A program made the translations under genes and the position numbers. Positions 37,409 to 47,793 of a stretch of 64,000 bases of DNA are shown here, in pieces. Positions within the stretch are counted from its first letter, which is position 1, and every line of letters starts with the position of its first letter. The stretch covers positions 744,001 through 808,000 of the forward strand of contig JANEZZ010002877.1 in NCBI GenBank assembly GCA_026122225.1, read 5' to 3'. The stretch is from Heloderma charlesbogerti. Its lineage: Eukaryota; Chordata; Lepidosauria; Squamata; Helodermatidae. A model generated the notes under the pieces. The model searched no databases and was not told where the DNA came from. It worked only from the letters and a program-made list of their open reading frames with translations.

Positions 37409-37675
37409 ATGACTAATAGATACCAACTGAGTTGTTCTCCATGCATTTGACTAATAGCCATCTAAGCTTATGGCCATCAACACATCTTGTGGCAGAGAAA
37501 TACAGAAATTAATTAAATACTCTGTATTTCCTTTTTTCTGTCATGAATTTCCTGCCAATCAGTTTCATTGGATGACCTGACTTCTAGTATGAAAAAAACC
37601 CATCTCATTATCCACTTTATGCATCATTTTATAAATCTCTATTGTGTCGTCCGTCCCCCCCCCCCCCGCTTCTCA

Positions 37676-37768
37676 GGGCACAATCCTATGCATGCTTAGA
37701 CAGAAAGAAGTCCTAGGACTCTCAGCATTCCCCAGCCAGCCCAGCTAAACATCTGTCTAAACATGCCC
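37676..37768. mobile_element. MITE, GGGCACAATCCTATGC ends, degraded
   Basis: Begins GGGCACAATCCTATGCATGC and ends CTAAACATGCCC. It shares TTAGACAGAAAGAAGTCCTA with the palindromic MITE at 17521-17644, but one arm is deleted. Confidence 0.65.
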
Positions 37769-38022
37769 TTAGTCATATTTCTTCTATGCTAAAATGTCCC
37801 AAAAGTTGTAGCCTTTCCTTACAGGGGAATTGCTCCAGAACCCTAATCATTTTAGTTTGCCCTTTTTTGCATCTTTTCCAGCTCTACAGTGCCCCATTTG
37901 AGATGTGATGACCAGAACTGTACAAAGTATTCCAAATTGCGGCTTGTATCTTTTTGCTTCAGAAATCACAACAGAAACAGAAAATTAACTGAACTATTTT
38001 CTGAAACAGAAAATTAACTGAA

Positions 38023-38146
38023 AATTAACCCGTTAATATTTGGGAATGTGTACATCTCCCCACATCTAACTAATTAACTAACTCCTCCCATTCAGTCAGA
38101 TGAGGGGAGATGTTGTACACATTCCCAAAATATTAACGGGTCAATT
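38023..38146. repeat. Inverted repeat, arms about 40 bp, 42-bp spacer
   Basis: Left arm AATTAACCCGTTAATATTTG...CATCTCCCC (38023-38061) and right arm GGGGAGATG...TATTAACGGGTCAATT (38104-38146) are near-perfect reverse complements with small indels. No element ends or duplication could be identified. Confidence 0.8.
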
Positions 38147-38803
38147 AAAAATATTTTAAAAACCAGCTGCTAATAACTAATCAGAAAGAGATAGATATTC
38201 AGGACAGAACAAGAAAAGATCAAATGAATACATAGAAAGAAGAAGAGTCAGACGAAAGGGGCGGGAGAGTCAGATTTCTGCCAGATCTGAAGGACAGCCA
38301 GTTCCTAGTGTCACAGCAGGATCAGGTTGGTGGGGGAGGAAGGGGCAGTGATTCTAGGTGATGGGGCCAAAAGCCTAACCTGAGAAGGCAAAGAATGGGT
38401 CAGAGCCTGGTAAGTCTCATAATGAGCCTAGAGAGTGGAACCAGGCACAGCAGGCATCAGATTAAGGTGACAGCTTTCACATCACCCAAAGCACTAAAAG
38501 CTTGGATGGATGAATCTGACAGTTTCACTTTCTCCCAATTTGATTTTTTTTAAATCTCAATTTCTTTCCATCCTGTTTATGAAGATATTTGTGAAAGTTG
38601 ATAAGTTCTTATCTATAAAACCACAGCCGAATGAAATTCTGACCCAGGCCTAATCAAGACTCTACTCAAGATCACTATATTGAAATATAACTGACAAATA
38701 CAGTAGATAGGACCATACTTTTTGTTAAGATTGCTAAGCTTTTAATGCACAGTAAACATCCTTACATCTCAATTTACACGTTCAAGGGTGTGCTATTAGT
38801 TAC

Positions 38804-38966
38804 CTTGCCAACAAGCGCCAACAGTTAGTTGCATTGCTATGTGTGATGGATGAATAGGCCAGTCATTAGTTACAAGGTAAGGTTCATACGTTGTACCATC
38901 CATGTACAAGGTAACTACCGGGAACTCAACGTTGACGACATAGTAGTGCCATTCTTTATCGCAAAT
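38804..38966 (-). CDS. CLSTN2: Calsyntenin-2 exon (LNS/LamG end), exon 1 of 6 in window
   Basis: Calsyntenins are single-pass type I postsynaptic membrane proteins with two cadherin repeats, an LNS/LamG domain and a short cytoplasmic tail; they act in synapse organisation and kinesin-linked transport. This minus-strand exon starts after a TTGTTTAG acceptor and ends at a GTAACT donor. It reads ICDKEWHYYVVNVEFPVV, then YMDGTTYEPYLVTNDWP and MQLTVGACWQ, the very conserved calsyntenin segment that closes the LNS domain. Length is 163 nt, entering in phase 0 and leaving in phase 1. The next exon downstream is 22.3 kb away at 16330-16496. No upstream exon was found between 38967 and the right edge, so the 5' part of the gene lies outside the window. 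Family assignment is very secure; the choice of paralogue 2 rests on the later exons. Confidence 0.95.
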
Positions 38967-41079
38967 CTAAACAATAAAAGAAAAGGAGAGAAAATTTATT
39001 TAGTACCTTTCTTTATGTATAGAGTCTTGGTACACCATCACAAGAATAATAATATTGCTGTACTCTGGATTGGAGAAAAACATCAGTGACCTTGTCATGA
39101 TTTTTATGGACACATTTTAACACAAGATGTTGTGCTCTACTTCAAAGGTCTTTTCCACATCAAACTTCTCCAAGCAACTGACAAATCTTTTGTGACTGAG
39201 CTTTTAATATTGATAAAATACAAATGTATTTCAAAAAGTATAGGAGAAAGGGAACACCAACTCACACTCTTGTGCACACTTGAATTTTACCACTGCAGTA
39301 ATTACATTTCCTGCCCTCTCAGGGATAAAATGCCTTTTCTTTTTAAGAATATAACGCAGCAATTGATGCAAATGAACATCTAACCTTGCTCCAGTATTAC
39401 AGAACAGCTAGAGACCCTTTTAGGCAATCATTCTCTGTGCAGAATCAACATGCATGCGGTAGAAGACAGCCCTGCCATCTACACACATTCATTTGAATAT
39501 TAGCATAGATCACCCATGGGTACAGCTATATGCGTGGAAGGATCTATTTTATGTCTTCATTCTACATGGAGAATGAATGTCCAAAAACGGCTTACAAGTC
39601 CTTGTCTCTGTTAAGACATACTCATAATAAAGTTGGAATTTTAAAGCAATGAGGCCAGGCATCTTTGTCCTAAACAGTATTGCCAGTATAACATTCCGAA
39701 GTGCCAGATCAACATCGTGGTCTGTGACAATGATGAAGTGCAAACATGTGTAGACCAGGTATTATTTGCTGCAGTGGTGCAGCTAGGGATAGGCTTTGGG
39801 GCCAAGGTCCACAGCCCTGTAGCCCAGGGGGGCAGGCAAATGACCACCTAGAGAGCAAAAGGTGATGGGGGCAGCAGCAGACAGGCCTGGCATCTGCATC
39901 AGGGCTGGCTTGGCCATACAGGGTCCACCAGGGCAGACACTGGTTGCCACAGCTTCCTTTCATTATTCTTATTTTATAAAGCATTTTATAGACAAGGTCG
40001 GTTGGTCAAGCATCTACATGGTACTCAATTTATTATTTTTTACTTTAAAATATATATGATCTGTTTCTACAACAAAATGGTGCTTATTCCCAAGTTTAGC
40101 ACCAGGGAGGCAGAAAAAAACAAAACATTTTATTCTTGTAGTCATGATGGCGCCACGAGGTAAGTGGAAAGTGGATCTAAGCAGTAGAAAAGAGAAAATG
40201 GGCAGCTGAAAGTTGGAGTGAGTGTTGGAAAGAGTGGTGGGACTGAACTGGGCAGTTGCCGAGAACTGGGACTTATAAGGCCTCTAATCCACACACTTAG
40301 AGAGGAAGGTGGAGACAGCTTAACATGCTGGGTTGGGTGGAAGATGTCCAAGATTCCAGCCAGAGACAGGAACCACAGATATTTCTTGGCTCAGACTTGC
40401 TCCCAGGGACTCACATAACCAGGCAGTCCATCAGTGGAACCCCAATTTTGCCATCCAGCTGAGGATTCTTATTTTGAATACTGATGGGGCCACTGTGTAA
40501 TTCCTCAGCCATGAATGCAGAGACATACCATTCAAGGCAAGGCACTTATTTCCTTGTTTGTTTTCATCTTAGTCAAGAAGCTGAGTGAAGTAACTTCTGT
40601 TCGAATTACTGTGTGTATTTAGCCTGTTAAGGCAGTTTTTCTTTTATGTTTGACCAACCCTGTTAAAGTCCATGAATAAACTGTGAAGAAGCTTTACATT
40701 GTCAGGCTTCTGCTGATTTATGCCACCACCACAGCTGGGATTTCTCAGACACTAAAAGGCAGTTAAGTCCATCTGGCTCTGCTGTAAAGTTTGGGCGCTG
40801 AGGAACTAAAGCTCTGGTTACACAAACCAATTTGTGAACCAAATGCAGTTATTATTCAGTATTCACACCTCTCCAAATATTGTGATATAGTTCTCTGATT
40901 TTAAAAATGCATACAAAAATATGTATATGAGGAGAAATGCCATGAAAATGCATTCAATTCTGTGTGTGGACTTTTTTTAAAAAAAATAAATCATAAACTG
41001 CTGCAGAAACAGGATGGAAAAGGTGTAACTGATAGATTTGTCATCGAAAGCAAGAAATTGCAAGTAGATAAATAGATAC

Positions 41080-41252
41080 CGCTTTGTTGGGAAAGGTAAC
41101 AGCGTTCCGTGCACCTCGGTGTTCAGTCATGCCGGCCACATGACCACGGAAGCGTCTTCGGACAGTGCTGGCTCTTCGGCTTAGAAACAGGGATGAACAC
41201 CACACCCTAGAGTCGGACACGACTGGTTGGGGACACCCTTACCTTTAAACGA
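41080..41252 (-). mobile_element. BovB-related repeat fragment
   Basis: On the minus strand it contains GGTAAGGGTGTCCCCAACCA, GTCGTGTCCGACTCTAGGGT and GCACGGAACGCTGTTACC. The GTCGTGTCCGACTC motif is typical of BovB LINE tails and SINEs built on them. Confidence 0.6.
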
Positions 41253-41635
41253 AGCTAGCTTGGTCTCACATGTTCATTGTACGCTTAATCAGAAACCTAA
41301 ATTAGGCTCTTATCTTTCACCTATTTCCACCTCTTGTTTGCCAGAGATTCCATAGCTATTAGCTCAGTTACTATGATATCATGGAAAACTCTGGAAGATT
41401 CCAACTTCTGAGGGGAAAACATCAATAGCTTGACAAATAGTGCAGATTTTGTGAGAGAAATGAATGGTATGCCTGGGGAAAATGTCATAATTGCCTAGAG
41501 AACGTACAGATGTGACCTGTTGGAAAGATATGGAGGAATGCTGAAAAGGGGTAGAGGGCAGGCAGAAGCTTGCAACTGGGTAACTGAGGGCAAGGGTGCT
41601 CAGGGAAAAGAAGAACAACAGTCTCAGAGGCACGG

Positions 41636-42389
41636 TCGGGGCCAGCCCTAGGATAAATAGCACCTTGGGCAAGGAGTGCCTTTGGTGCCCCACCCCCATA
41701 GTCAGTTTTGCAGGGCCACTCACAGGATCTATGGGGCCTGGTGTGGGTGTGATGTCCATCAAGAATGGCATTGCTCAAAACCCTGGTCTCTCAGCCACTG
41801 TGCTACAGTCTGCACAAGCCAAAGTTCGAAGAGCCACATTCTTGAGCAGTGGCAGTGCACTATGGAACACAGCAGAACTATCACAGATTTTATTTTTGTT
41901 TTGTAGCAGTTCCTATCTTTTGGTAAGCATTCTTTATTTTAGAATATCCATTATTTTAATCTTTGAAAATAATAAAGAAAAATTATAAATAAAAAAGGTA
42001 TCCAGTTGACCTCCTACAGCTAATGGCTTTATTTTAGCATTATTTACATAGTGCTTATAGTGTTTACAGTATTTGAAGTGCTAAGCACTCGGTAACATTG
42101 CCTCAAAGTAAAGATGCATTCCACTGATTTTTACCTAGTACAAATGACACCAAAATGGAAATTGAAAATAAACATACTTTAAAGTTAATTGAAGGAAGAT
42201 CATTTTTGTAGTTAGTACCCAAACAACCTGTAGAAGAAAAAAAGCTTACAGACATTTGCTTTTTTGCCACTGTAGCTGACTGCAGACAGTACTTTAAAAA
42301 AACCCTACAGCCACTAGCTCAGCTTGGCGCTCCTCTCAGCTCAGTGCCCCGGGCGACCACCAAGCTCACCCACCCCTAAGGCCGGCCCT
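41636..42389. mobile_element. Possible hAT-like element with GGGCCGGCCCTAGG-type ends
   Basis: Left end GGGGCCAGCCCTAGGATAAA and right end CCACCCCTAAGGCCGGCCCT are similar inverted termini. Flanks AGGCACGG (41628-41635) and AGGCATGA (42390-42397) match at 6 of 8. No transposase is present, and the exact borders are uncertain. Confidence 0.45.
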
Positions 42390-42477
42390 AGGCATGATGG
42401 CTGAAAAAAGAAGCGGGGCAAAGTAGACAAATGATATAATAATAGAGACTTGCCAAAAATATTTGAATGCAGATATT

Positions 42478-42508
42478 CAGTTCTACTGATTCTAAATCAG
42501 TAGAACTG
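42478..42508. repeat. Short perfect palindrome, 14-bp arms, 3-nt loop
   Basis: CAGTTCTACTGATT and AATCAGTAGAACTG surround the loop CTA. It resembles the larger palindrome at 35888-35960 in form, not in sequence. Confidence 0.9.
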
Positions 42509-43427
42509 ATTGCTAAATGCAGTTCTTTGTCATCAGCTGGTTTAAATGCAAAAAAAAAAAAAAGCCCATTTGACAGAAACGTTTTGTTCCAGATGTCCTT
42601 TGCATAGAACAGACAACTCTGTTCTATACAAAATGCATGGGATAAATGGTCCTGGGTCCTTACATTTCTAAGGAGTGGACATGAGGAATATTTTTCAAGT
42701 TTTAAGTTAAATAAACTAAATTTCAAAGAAATAAATATAATTAAAACCTTTATTGCAATAAGAGGCCTATGTACAAACCCTGAAAGATATTGAGAACCCC
42801 GTTGACATTCTTGTTGAACAATCAGGAAAGAAAATGTTTGAAAGTGTGCGTTCAGACCATAATTCTCTGCTAAGAAGAGTATTTCCCTCTTTTGTAAAAT
42901 TAGGCATAGGGAGAAACTAGCAGGGAGGGTTGACAAGTGAAGGTACAAACTCCATTTCAAGTTATGCCCAGCTAGAAGCGGGCTAAGCTTGACAGTGAAA
43001 TAAGGCCACGCTTTTAGCTGGAGGCAAGGAGCAGAGTTCACATTCTGAGCTCACCTTAGTCAAAGTTTCTTACTATCCCTAACTGTAACTTTTATTTTTC
43101 TTCCAGGGAATTCAAAACTTCACATAATCTGACCAGATTATCATGTTTTGATATATCACACATACTTGGTGACAATCGTTTAGTTTACTGATGTCATGCA
43201 GCTTCGGATATCATTGTTGTATTCTCTATATACACCAGCTTCTCAGCATCCCACCAATTCCTAATACCCATGATATCCCTTCTGATCAATTTCATCACTG
43301 CCTGGTTTGTTTTTATCAGGGGCATGTTCTCAGAAGGGAACCCTTATCAGCTATTGGTGGGACTCAATAGTTAGCAGCTACCAGCAGCCAGACAATGGAG
43401 TTGAGAGCTCTGGGCCAACATCTAAAG

Positions 43428-43566
43428 CAGCCTTCCCCAACCTGGGTTCAACCAGATGTGTTGGCTTACAACTCCTATCATCCCTGATGACTGGCCATGT
43501 TGACTGGGGCCAATGGGAGTTGTAGGCCAATGAGCCTAATGGAACCAAGCTGGGGAAGGAAGGCTG
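43428..43566. mobile_element. Palindromic hAT MITE, 139 bp
   Basis: Begins CAGCCTTCCCCAACCTGGG and ends GCTGGGGAAGGAAGGCTG, with ACAACTCCTATCATCCCTGA / TGGGAGTTGTAG inside. Flanks ATCTAAAG and ACCTAAAC match at 6 of 8, a worn 8-bp duplication. Confidence 0.8.
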
Positions 43567-43950
43567 ACCTAAACTATGTTTTCCCACAATCTAGTCTGGC
43601 TCAGTATAAGGCAGCTTCCTATGTTCCTAATGCAGATCCATTGCTGTCAGTTTCCTTGCCCCTGCAGGCCTGTAGCTTGCTGTAATGTTTTGCTGTTTTT
43701 CCAACTCAAGCTTGGCTGTCACATGTTTACCTAGCCTACATTGTTCCCAGTTTTTTTTTTTACTAGAAAGATAATGTGGACAAAAGTGGAGGAGCTTAAA
43801 GAGAATGGGGGATTATGCTAGAAAGACTGAAGCCCACAACCCCATATGTTAATCATTTTGAATATATCATATAACTGTATAAGATCTTTAAAAATCCAGA
43901 GGAACGATCAAAGTTATTATTTCCTTCCTAATTTCTTGCTCTGACTCCTG

Positions 43951-43954
43951 TATT

Positions 43955-44013
<59 letters not shown>
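43951..44013. repeat. (TATC)n microsatellite
   Basis: Tetranucleotide run, about 15 units, with one TATTATC interruption. Confidence 0.95.
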
Positions 44014-44779
44014 GCCTTCACATTTAAAGAGGAGTAGTTAAGGAGAACAGAAGACATACAGCATTAACCATACAGGCAAATCCTTTGGGTTTCTTGGACT
44101 ACTTTCTAGAATTTACCAGTACACATCTCTTGACCAATTTGTAGGCTGCACTGGAGGCATTTGCTAAAAATAGATCATAATAATTTATGGAACTAATGTG
44201 GAGGAGATACTAGACTGCAGAACATACAATCTGAAAATATCCTCTGAGACCATAGTTTTTCTGAAAGCATTCTGACAATCTAATGAGCTAATATAGGGCT
44301 GTCCCTGCTTTAGCTGTTATTTATCAGCGTCTCTCCTTGATTATCTAGTTTCAGTCTCTTCCTACTACCTGTTGGAATGAATTTGAAAAACACCTCCTAT
44401 TCAGCTCCTACTGAGCAAAACAGCATCCTGTCTGTCTCTGCTTTGTTGACTTCCCATCTGTTTTTCAGATCTTATCTGGCAACATACCTTTTCACAATTG
44501 ACTTTACCCTTACTTCACTCTTTCTCTGTTAACATTTTGTTTTAGTTTTAACTTTGTACGTGCAGTATTTAATTCTGCAAAGTACTATGATGTATAATTA
44601 AGGTTTGAAAAACAGCAAAAATAAATTGCAGTAAATTTTTATAATATGGTTTCTATGCAATGCCAGTTGTTGGCTACCTTATGAAATGGCTAGCATAATG
44701 GGGTTGATTTGTCTCCCTTGAACTCCTGCATACAAATGCGTGGCAAAATGCAATGAAATTCATAGAATACCAGTCTAAA

Positions 44780-46174
44780 ATTTTATTTATTTATTTATTT
44801 ATTATTTATTTATTATTAAATTTATTAATTGCCCATCTGGCTGGTCACCCAGCCACTCTGGGCGATGTACAACATACAATAAAAACAGTTTAAAACAATA
44901 AAATTCTACAATAACAACATTTTCTAAAATACCCTAACCCACCCCAAATGCCTGCCTGAACAACCACATTTTTAATGCATGACAGAAGCTCATTAAAGAG
45001 GGGGCATGACGGAGTTCCCTAGGGAGGGAGTTCCACAGAGTGGGGGCCACCACAGAAAAGGCCCTCTCCCTCGTCCCCACCAGTCTAGCAGTCCTGGCTG
45101 ATGGGACAGAGAGAAGGCCATCCGAGGCTGATCTTGTTAAGCGGCCTGTCTGGTGCTGCTGGAGGCGCTCCTTAAGATAGGTTGGGCCGGAACCATATAG
45201 GGTTTTAAAGGTCAAAACCAACACCTTGAATTTGGCCCGGAAAACAACTGGTAACCAGTGCAACTCCTTCAGCACTGGAGTGATGTGATCTCGCTGGCGG
45301 CTGCCTTTAATCAGGCGAGTCGCCGCGTTCTGTACCAGCTGCAGTTTCCGAACCGTCCTCAAGGGTAATGCCACGTAGAGCGCATTACAGTAGTCTAAAC
45401 GAGAGGAGACCAGGGCATGTACTACCGATGGGAGTAGATGGTCGGGAAGGAAGGGGCGCAGCCGCCGTATCAGATGGAGTTGATACAGCACTGTCCGGCT
45501 CATAGCTGACACCTGAGCCTCCATGGACAGCTGGGAGTCCAAAATAATCCCCAGGCTGCGGACCTGGTCTTTCAAGGGTAGCCGTACCCCATTCAACACC
45601 AGGTCAACATCCCCCAGCCTCCTCTTGTCTCCCACCAAAAGTACCTCAGTCTTGTCAGGGTTCAGCTTCAGCTTATTCCTCCCCATCCAGCCACTCACCG
45701 TCTCCAGACATTTGGACAGGGATTCTATGGCCAACCTTGGTGAAGATTTAAACGAGAGGTAGAGCTGCGTGTCATCCGCATATTGATGACACTGCACCCC
45801 AAACCTCCTGATGATAGCCCCCAGCGGCTTCACATAGGTGTTAAATAGCATCGGGGAGAGGATGGAACCCTGTGGCACCCCACAAGTAAGTGGCCACGGG
45901 TCCGAAACCTCCTCTCCCAGTGCTACCCTCTGGTACCTGCCAGAGAGGAAGGACCGGAACCACCGCAATATGGTGTCCCCAATGCCCAACCCCTCCAGGC
46001 AGTCCAGGAGGATACCGTGGTCAACGGTATCGAAAGCCGCTGAGAGGTCGAGGAGAACAAGGAAGGAGCATTCACCCCTATCCGGAGCCCTCCTCGTATC
46101 ATCTACCAAGGCGACCAAGGCCGTTTCTGTTCCATGCCCAGGCCTGAAGCCCGACTGAAATGGGTCTAGATAAA
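44780..46174 (-). mobile_element. L2/CR1-group LINE with a long RT reading frame
   Basis: A 5'-truncated but well preserved non-LTR retrotransposon. One frame (44934-46181, 415 codons) carries most of the reverse transcriptase: LDPFQSGFRPGHGTETALVA, LDLSAAFDTVDHGILLDCLE, GVPQGSILSPMLFNTYVKPL, the catalytic HQYADDTQLYLSF, LKLNPDKTEVLLVGD and the C-terminal RLDYCNALYVALPLRTVRKL and TLWNSLPRELRHA. The endonuclease and 5' RT are gone, so it is not autonomous. The 3' UTR has GGCTGGGTGACCAGCCAGAT (minus strand) and a TTTA tail. TAAAATT near both ends may be its duplication. Confidence 0.95.
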
Positions 46175-46956
46175 ATTCCAAATAAAAAGGAACAAAGGTG
46201 TAAAATCGGAGGGTCTAGAATTCTGTGCTAGAGATCCACATTCTCTGATCTAAAAAGCAAAAACTAAACTTTGAACAACTATACCAAATTTGCATTCTGT
46301 ACTTTGTACTTTCTTTCTTCCTTGATCAGGGAAAGGGAAGGAAACCTTGACCCCTGAAATATTATGGCAAATGATTTGCAAAGTCAAAGGAAAAGAGAGA
46401 GGATCTCCATGCCAAATAAAAAATTATCTTATGTTCAAACCTAAGAGAGATAGAGCTGCTCTTATTTCTAATTTTTTTTAGCAAAATGCCCCACAAATCT
46501 TGTCACTGAGATCCAGAGATATTCAAAGATGAATACTTGGACAAAATAAACGTGTGTGAACCAACATCTTTGTTATATTATTTTCACTGGAGGTGATTAA
46601 ATTAGGCATGGTTATACATCCACATATTGGGCTGCATACATGATGTGCGTAAACTTCTGCTCATCCAATGGGATTTGCCCTTGCAGTCCTCCCCCGTGAA
46701 CTCCCTTGTACATCATCATCCAAATCTTCTCTAGAGGGTTCCTCAACACTCCAAAGCTGATTTTTGGGGGAAGGGGGCGGGGGGGGGGAGAGAACAAGGG
46801 GATATCCTGCTGAACAAGCAGAAGTCCAGGGGAATCCATTCTTCCAGTGGTTTCCATCCCACTGGCAGATACAGGGCTTCTTCAGATGGAGCTTTTATCC
46901 TGCTATTGAGATTGGTTACTCATGGACATTTGCAGGTCCTTTAGATGACATTGTCA

Positions 46957-47793
46957 ACCATGCAGAAAAGGGCAACTAAAATGATCAAGGGGCTGGAGCA
47001 TCTCCCTTATAAGAGAAGGTTACAACAGCTGGGATTGTTTAGTTTGGAAAAAAGGAGGGTAAGGGGAGACATGATAGAGGTGTACAAAATTATGCATGGT
47101 GTGTACAATGTAGTGTAGTGTAGTGGTGAGAGTGACGGACTGGGAGCCGGGAGATCCGGGTTCTAGTCCCCACTTGGCCATGGAAGCTCACTGGGTGACT
47201 TTGGGCCAGTCACAGACTCTCAGCCCAACCTACCTCACAGGGTTGTTGTTGTGAGGATACAACGGTGAGGAGGAGGATAATGTAAGCCGCCTTGAGTTCC
47301 TTGAGAGAGGGAGAAAGGCGGGGTATAAATGCAATAAATAAATAAATAAATAAAATGTGGATAAGGAGACATTTTTCTCCCTCTCTCAAAATACTAGAAC
47401 CCAGGGTCATCCTATGAAGATGTTTGGTGGTAGATTCAGGACAGATAAAAGGAAGTACTTCTTCACACAGCACATAGTTAAACTATGGAACTCACAACCA
47501 CGGGATGTAGTGATGGCCACTAATTTAGATGGCTTTAAAAGGGAGCTAGACAAATTCCTGGAGGAAAAGGCTATCAATGGCTACTAGTCCTGATGGCTAT
47601 GTGCCACGTCAAGTACCAGAGGCAGTGAGCCTATGTATACCAGTTGCTGGGGAACATGGGTGGGAGGGTGCTGTTGCACTGGTGTCCTGCTTGTGGGTTC
47701 CTGGTCAACAGGTGGTTGGCCACTGTGTGAACAGAATGCTGGACTGGATGGACCCTTGGTCTGATCCAGCATGTCTCTTCTTATGTTCTTAAC
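46957..47793 (+). mobile_element. CR1 LINE 3' part, with a SINE inside
   Basis: Encodes the CR1 ORF2 C terminus, read in plus frames on both sides of the SINE: AEKGNNQ-region, RRLQQLGLFSLEKRRVRGDM, KIMHG, then DKETFFSLSQ, GGRFRTDKRKYFFTQHIVKL, WNSQPRDVVMATNLDGFKRE and KFLEEKAINGY. The 3' UTR ends CTCTTCTTATGTTCTTA at 47793. It is severely 5' truncated. Confidence 0.9.
47101..47354 (+). mobile_element. Sauria-type tRNA SINE inserted in CR1
   Basis: GTAGTGTAGTGGTGAGAGTG, GACGGACTGGGAGCCGGGAG and CGGGTTCTAGTCCCCACTTG form the tRNA-like head. CACTGGGTGACTTTGGGCCA and ACCTCACAGGGTTGTTGTTG follow, then GGCGGGGTATAAATGCAATA and AATA repeats. Removing it restores the CR1 text HG-DKETF. Confidence 0.88.

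Larger units (their letters stand above)
37140..37955 (-). mobile_element. CR1 LINE 3' region, interrupted twice
   Basis: This is the reverse complement of the CR1 tail seen at 46957-47793. Landmarks are ATCCAGCATTCTGCTTCCCA, AGTGGCCAACTAAATGCTTT, TTTCATTGGATGACC and TTTTCCAGCTCTACAGTGCC. It is broken by a LINE 3' end at 37312-37408 and a MITE at 37676-37768. It is old and non-coding now. Confidence 0.8.
16497..38803 (-). other. CLSTN2 intron of 22.3 kb between LNS exons
   Basis: The intron lies between the two best-defined exons. It holds LINE, solo LTR, MITE and tandem-repeat insertions listed separately. Stretches with nothing recognised include 16500-17520, 24600-25675, 25915-26990, 28000-30085, 32560-33120, 33260-34600, 35000-35885 and 36010-37140. 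A short microsatellite-like ORF-rich segment at 28200-29070 is GC-rich but has no coding signature. Large introns fit CLSTN2, which is a very long gene in other amniotes. Confidence 0.85.

Noticed and set aside
41379..41988. 130-codon ORFs on both strands
   Set aside because: They overlap the edge of a hAT-like element and show no transposase or other domain.
42388..43041. 217-codon minus-strand ORF
   Set aside because: It has no recognisable domain, no splice context, is lysine/leucine/phenylalanine rich as expected from AT-rich DNA, and overlaps a hAT-like end and a palindrome.
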